Of a stretch of DNA of 43,882 nucleotides, positions 41,857-43,882 are shown one piece after another. Below the pieces are notes generated by a model, which ran no database searches, was not told the DNA's origin, and saw nothing but the letters and a program-made list of their open reading frames with translations. The DNA lies in contig UQBJ01000017.1 in the NCBI GenBank assembly GCA_900539255.1, positions 1 through 43,882 of the forward strand, written 5' to 3'. The position numbers were made by a program, and so were the translations under genes. The DNA comes from an uncultured Campylobacter sp. GTDB lineage: Bacteria > Campylobacterota > Campylobacteria > Campylobacterales > Campylobacteraceae. Each line of letters opens with the position of its first letter. The first letter of the stretch is position 1.

Positions 41857-41956
41857 GCAAAGCAAACAAATTTAGAAATCAAAGTAAAATTCAACGCAAG
41901 CGCGGAAATTTAGGCAAAAGAACGAAAAAATACGAAAAATTTAAGTAAAGAAATGA
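41857..41956. repeat. 100-bp direct repeat, left copy
   Basis: The segment beginning GCAAAGCAAACAAATTTAG is matched over exactly 100 positions, without gaps, by 43521-43620. I judge about ten mismatches by eye; CAACGCAAGCGCGGAA is shared exactly. It joins the broken barrel gene on one side and the chimeric hypothetical ORF on the other. Confidence 0.8.
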
Positions 41957-42262
41957 GAAATTTAAAAATTTTAATAAAAAGGGCGGGAAATCGTAATTTT
42001 TACGCTCTAAAGAGAGCAAATTTTCAAATAAATGAATAAAATCTGCACTCAAAACCCCAAAAAAACCCGCGTATTCGCATAATTTTTCTCCCGCTGCATA
42101 CTCATAAAATTTAGCTTTTAATTCGCTAAATGTTATAGAATTAGCATCTAAATATTCACAATCAATCCCAATAATAACCTTATTTAAATCCTGTGTAAAA
42201 TAAGAATTAGGATATTTTTCTAAAATTTGTCTATAATAAAAATTGACATCTTTGATAAGCAT
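41891..42262 (-). CDS. Hypothetical protein, C-terminus running into the direct repeat
   Basis: A 123-residue frame. Residues 1-95 (starting MLIKDVNFYYRQILEKYPNS) look like a real acidic, soluble protein, with GGGA upstream of the ATG. The last 30 or so residues are Phe/Leu-rich, and the final part is encoded by the 100-bp direct repeat, so the natural C-terminus was probably lost. I do not recognise the family. It lies downstream of the isoaspartyl peptidase gene on the same strand, past a strong terminator. Confidence 0.5.
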   Translation of the reverse strand: MLIKDVNFYYRQILEKYPNSYFTQDLNKVIIGIDCEYLDANSITFSELKAKFYEYAAGEKLCEYAGFFGVLSADFIHLFENLLSLERKNYDFPPFLLKFLNFSFLYLNFSYFFVLLPKFPRLR

Positions 42263-42341
42263 TAGTATTTCCCTTAAGTTTTCTTATAGAAGGTTTAAAT
42301 TATCATTTTATCAAATTTTATTTAAAGAAGTATTTAAGAAG

Positions 42342-42365
42342 AAAGTGCCTAAGCTTAGGCACTTT
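42342..42365 (-). terminator. Terminator of the isoaspartyl peptidase gene
   Basis: A perfect 24-bp palindrome, AAAGTGCCTAAG joined to CTTAGGCACTTT, starts 5 nt after the peptidase stop on the minus strand and is followed by a T-rich TTTCTTCTT. Confidence 0.7.
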
Positions 42366-42370
42366 GATTA

Positions 42371-43405
42371 TTATTTAGCCACAGGCCAAAAGATTTTAGG
42401 CTCTTCACCAAGTCTAGCTTCTCCGTGATACATTCCAAGTTTATCTTTGGTCCAAGCATATCCTACTTTACCATTTTTATCAATTGAGATAATTCCACCT
42501 GTTCCGCCAAGTTCCGCTACTTCTTTAATGGTTTCTTCTGCTGCTTTTTGGATAGATAATTTTTTATGCTTGTAAAGGGCTGCGACTTCGTGTGCTGCTG
42601 CCACTCTTATGTAAATATCGCCCGTCCCCGTGCAAGAAACAGCAACAGAATCATTATTTGCATAATTTCCAGCCCCTATAATGGGCGAATCTCCTATGCG
42701 TCCGGTCATTTTATTTGTCGTTCCGCCCGTGCTTGTTCCAGCGGCTAAATTCCCATTTTTATCTAAAGCGATCGCACCCACAGTGCCCAAATAAGGTTCT
42801 GTGCTAAGTCCTAAATGCGCCTTAGCCTTATCGCTATCGAGTAAAATTTCTTTACTTTTTTGTGCTTCTTTTAATTGCTTGTAGCGGTGTTCTGTGTAGA
42901 AATATTTTTGCTTAACAATTTCTAAGCCATTTGCTTTGGCTAATTTATCCGCACCTTCACCTGCTATTAAAGTGTGTGGAGTTTTTTCCATAACCACTTT
43001 TGCTGCCTCAATAGGATTTTTAATCGTTCTTGCCATAGCGATAGCACCTGCATTTAAGGTTTTTCCATCCATTAATGAAGCGTCAAGTTCGTTATAGCCA
43101 TCGGCGGTAAAGACAGCTCCTTTGCCTGCATTAAATTCAGGGCTATCCTCCATTACTTTAATTGCAGCAATTACAGCATCAGTTGAGCTTCCACCCGCTT
43201 CTAGAACTTTTTGACCAGCTTTAAGTGATTCCTTCATTACCACTTCTCTTTTAGCAAATTCCTCTTTTGTAAGACCTAAACCGCTTGTTCCTCCGTGGAT
43301 TACAATGACAGGCTTAAAATCTTTCGCATAAAGATTAACGCTGCTTAAAAACGCAAGGCTAGCCATTACCAACAAGGCTTTTTTGCCACCTTTCACTAAA
43401 TTCAT
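42371..43405 (-). CDS. Isoaspartyl peptidase / plant-type L-asparaginase, exported
   Basis: A 344-residue Ntn-hydrolase precursor. The N-terminus (KGGKKALLVMASLAFLSSVN) is a Sec signal peptide, so it acts in the periplasm. The family features are PVIVIHGGTSG, the GNGKG-like FNAGKGAVFT, ELDASLMDG, the autocleavage Thr at YLGTVGAIALDKNGN (about residue 205), and GGTTNKMTGRIGDSPIIGAG. It would cleave itself into two chains and hydrolyse isoaspartyl dipeptides or asparagine. The ATG at 43405 follows AAGGAG. Codon use is more A/T-rich than that of neighbours, and it lies between 100-bp direct repeats, which suggests acquisition. Confidence 0.88.
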   Translation of the reverse strand: MNLVKGGKKALLVMASLAFLSSVNLYAKDFKPVIVIHGGTSGLGLTKEEFAKREVVMKESLKAGQKVLEAGGSSTDAVIAAIKVMEDSPEFNAGKGAVFTADGYNELDASLMDGKTLNAGAIAMARTIKNPIEAAKVVMEKTPHTLIAGEGADKLAKANGLEIVKQKYFYTEHRYKQLKEAQKSKEILLDSDKAKAHLGLSTEPYLGTVGAIALDKNGNLAAGTSTGGTTNKMTGRIGDSPIIGAGNYANNDSVAVSCTGTGDIYIRVAAAHEVAALYKHKKLSIQKAAEETIKEVAELGGTGGIISIDKNGKVGYAWTKDKLGMYHGEARLGEEPKIFWPVAK

Positions 43406-43882
43406 CACTTCTCCTTTTTAAAGATTTTAATCTAAACAGCGCAATTATAACACAAAATCCTAAAAATAACCTTAAAAGAAGCTTAAAATTTGCTTAAATT
43501 TAAAAAATTTTTCGCCACTTGCAAAGAAAACAAATTTAGAAATCAAAGTAAAATTCAACGCAAGCGCGGAATTTTAGGCAAAAGAGTGGAAAATTACGAA
43601 AATTTTAAGTAAAGAGATGAAAAAAAAAAAATAGTAAAAAGGCGAAAAATTTGAGAATTTAGAATTTAAAAGGATTTTAAAAAAGGCTGAATTCTTTGCT
43701 TTTGTGTAGATTGCCACGGCGACTTTGTCGTCTCGCAATGACGGCAAACTTTGTCATTTTGAGCTTTCGCTAGAAAGCAACCCAACGGATTGCAAGGCGT
43801 AGCCACAGCAAAAACACACCACTTGTCATTTTGAGCCTTTTGCAAAAAGGCGAAAAATCCACGCTTTAAAGGTGCAATTCGC
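43406..43882. repeat. Right-end non-coding region with repeats
   Basis: No gene is seen. It contains the peptidase promoter region, the right copy of the 100-bp repeat, a run of twelve A at 43620-43631, and from about 43700 to the end the dispersed repeat: GATTGCCACGGCGAC, CGTCTCGCAATGACGG, TTTGTCATTTTGAGC, GCAACCCAACGGATTGCAAG (inverted relative to 4.6 and 24.9 kb) and TTGTCATTTTGAGCC. Confidence 0.6.
43521..43620. repeat. 100-bp direct repeat, right copy
   Basis: The partner of 41857-41956 in the same orientation, starting GCAAAGAAAACAAATTTAG and ending AAGTAAAGAGATGA. The two copies bracket the chimeric ORF and the isoaspartyl peptidase gene, about 1.56 kb. Confidence 0.8.

Noticed and set aside
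41580..41948. Plus-strand frame of 122 codons after cioY
   Set aside because: It lies antisense to the outer-membrane gene remnant and the direct repeat, and has no ribosome site.

Overview
The window looks like a chromosomal segment of a Campylobacter-like member of the Campylobacterota. Supporting this are rpsF-ssb-rpsR, ThyX instead of ThyA, MetA/MetY, QueH, carboxynorspermidine dehydrogenase, a DUF4492-CioA-CioB-CioY cluster, promoters with extended TGnTATAAT -10 boxes, two sigma-54 boxes of the C. jejuni flagellar type, and a poly-G tract in a promoter. Coding is dense and mostly on the minus strand. I saw no rRNA, tRNA, CRISPR array, prophage or transposase.

Layout. 1-2744: dispersed repeats, then two overlapping lipoprotein genes that look like the two halves of a DUF1561/PF07598 (virulence-modifying type) protein. 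2935-6547: rodA with an odd in-frame ORF behind it, then atpB and two small membrane-protein genes. 6801-9862: a BamE-like lipoprotein behind a poly-G promoter, a secreted hypothetical protein, carboxynorspermidine dehydrogenase and a small Cys-rich protein. 10002-13267: an unfamiliar three-gene operon (acyl-CoA-dehydrogenase-fold flavoprotein, cytosolic PhnD-like binding-fold protein, TusA-like/diiron fusion) preceded by a compact foldable 5' leader. 13445-17612: recJ-pyrG, and divergent thyX. 17713-21712: three related, signal-less, Asn/Ser-rich proteins under two sigma-54 promoters. 21773-24497: metA and metY, each with a structured leader; that of metY encodes a 31-residue peptide. 24600-25510: repeats and a DUF4156 lipoprotein. 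25526-34913: dut and a leu operon (leuA, leuC, leuD, leuB) interrupted by a PAP2-phosphoethanolamine transferase fusion gene and by a type II restriction-modification pair. 35041-38037: rpsF-ssb-rpsR, bcp, queH. 38110-41480: DUF4492-cioA-cioB-cioY. 41670-43620: a broken outer-membrane protein gene, a chimeric hypothetical ORF and a periplasmic isoaspartyl peptidase, the latter two lying between 100-bp direct repeats. The window ends in more dispersed repeats.

How it fits together. Core metabolism is represented by leucine and methionine synthesis, CTP and dTMP supply with dUTP control, polyamine synthesis, ATP synthase and a cyanide-insensitive oxidase. The accessory material falls into five places: the split PF07598 pair, the 10-13 kb flavin/diiron operon, the sigma-54-driven paralogue cluster, the insertions in the leu operon, and the repeat-flanked peptidase segment. 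The best candidates for undescribed biology are the 10-13 kb operon with its leader, and the sigma-54 paralogue cluster.
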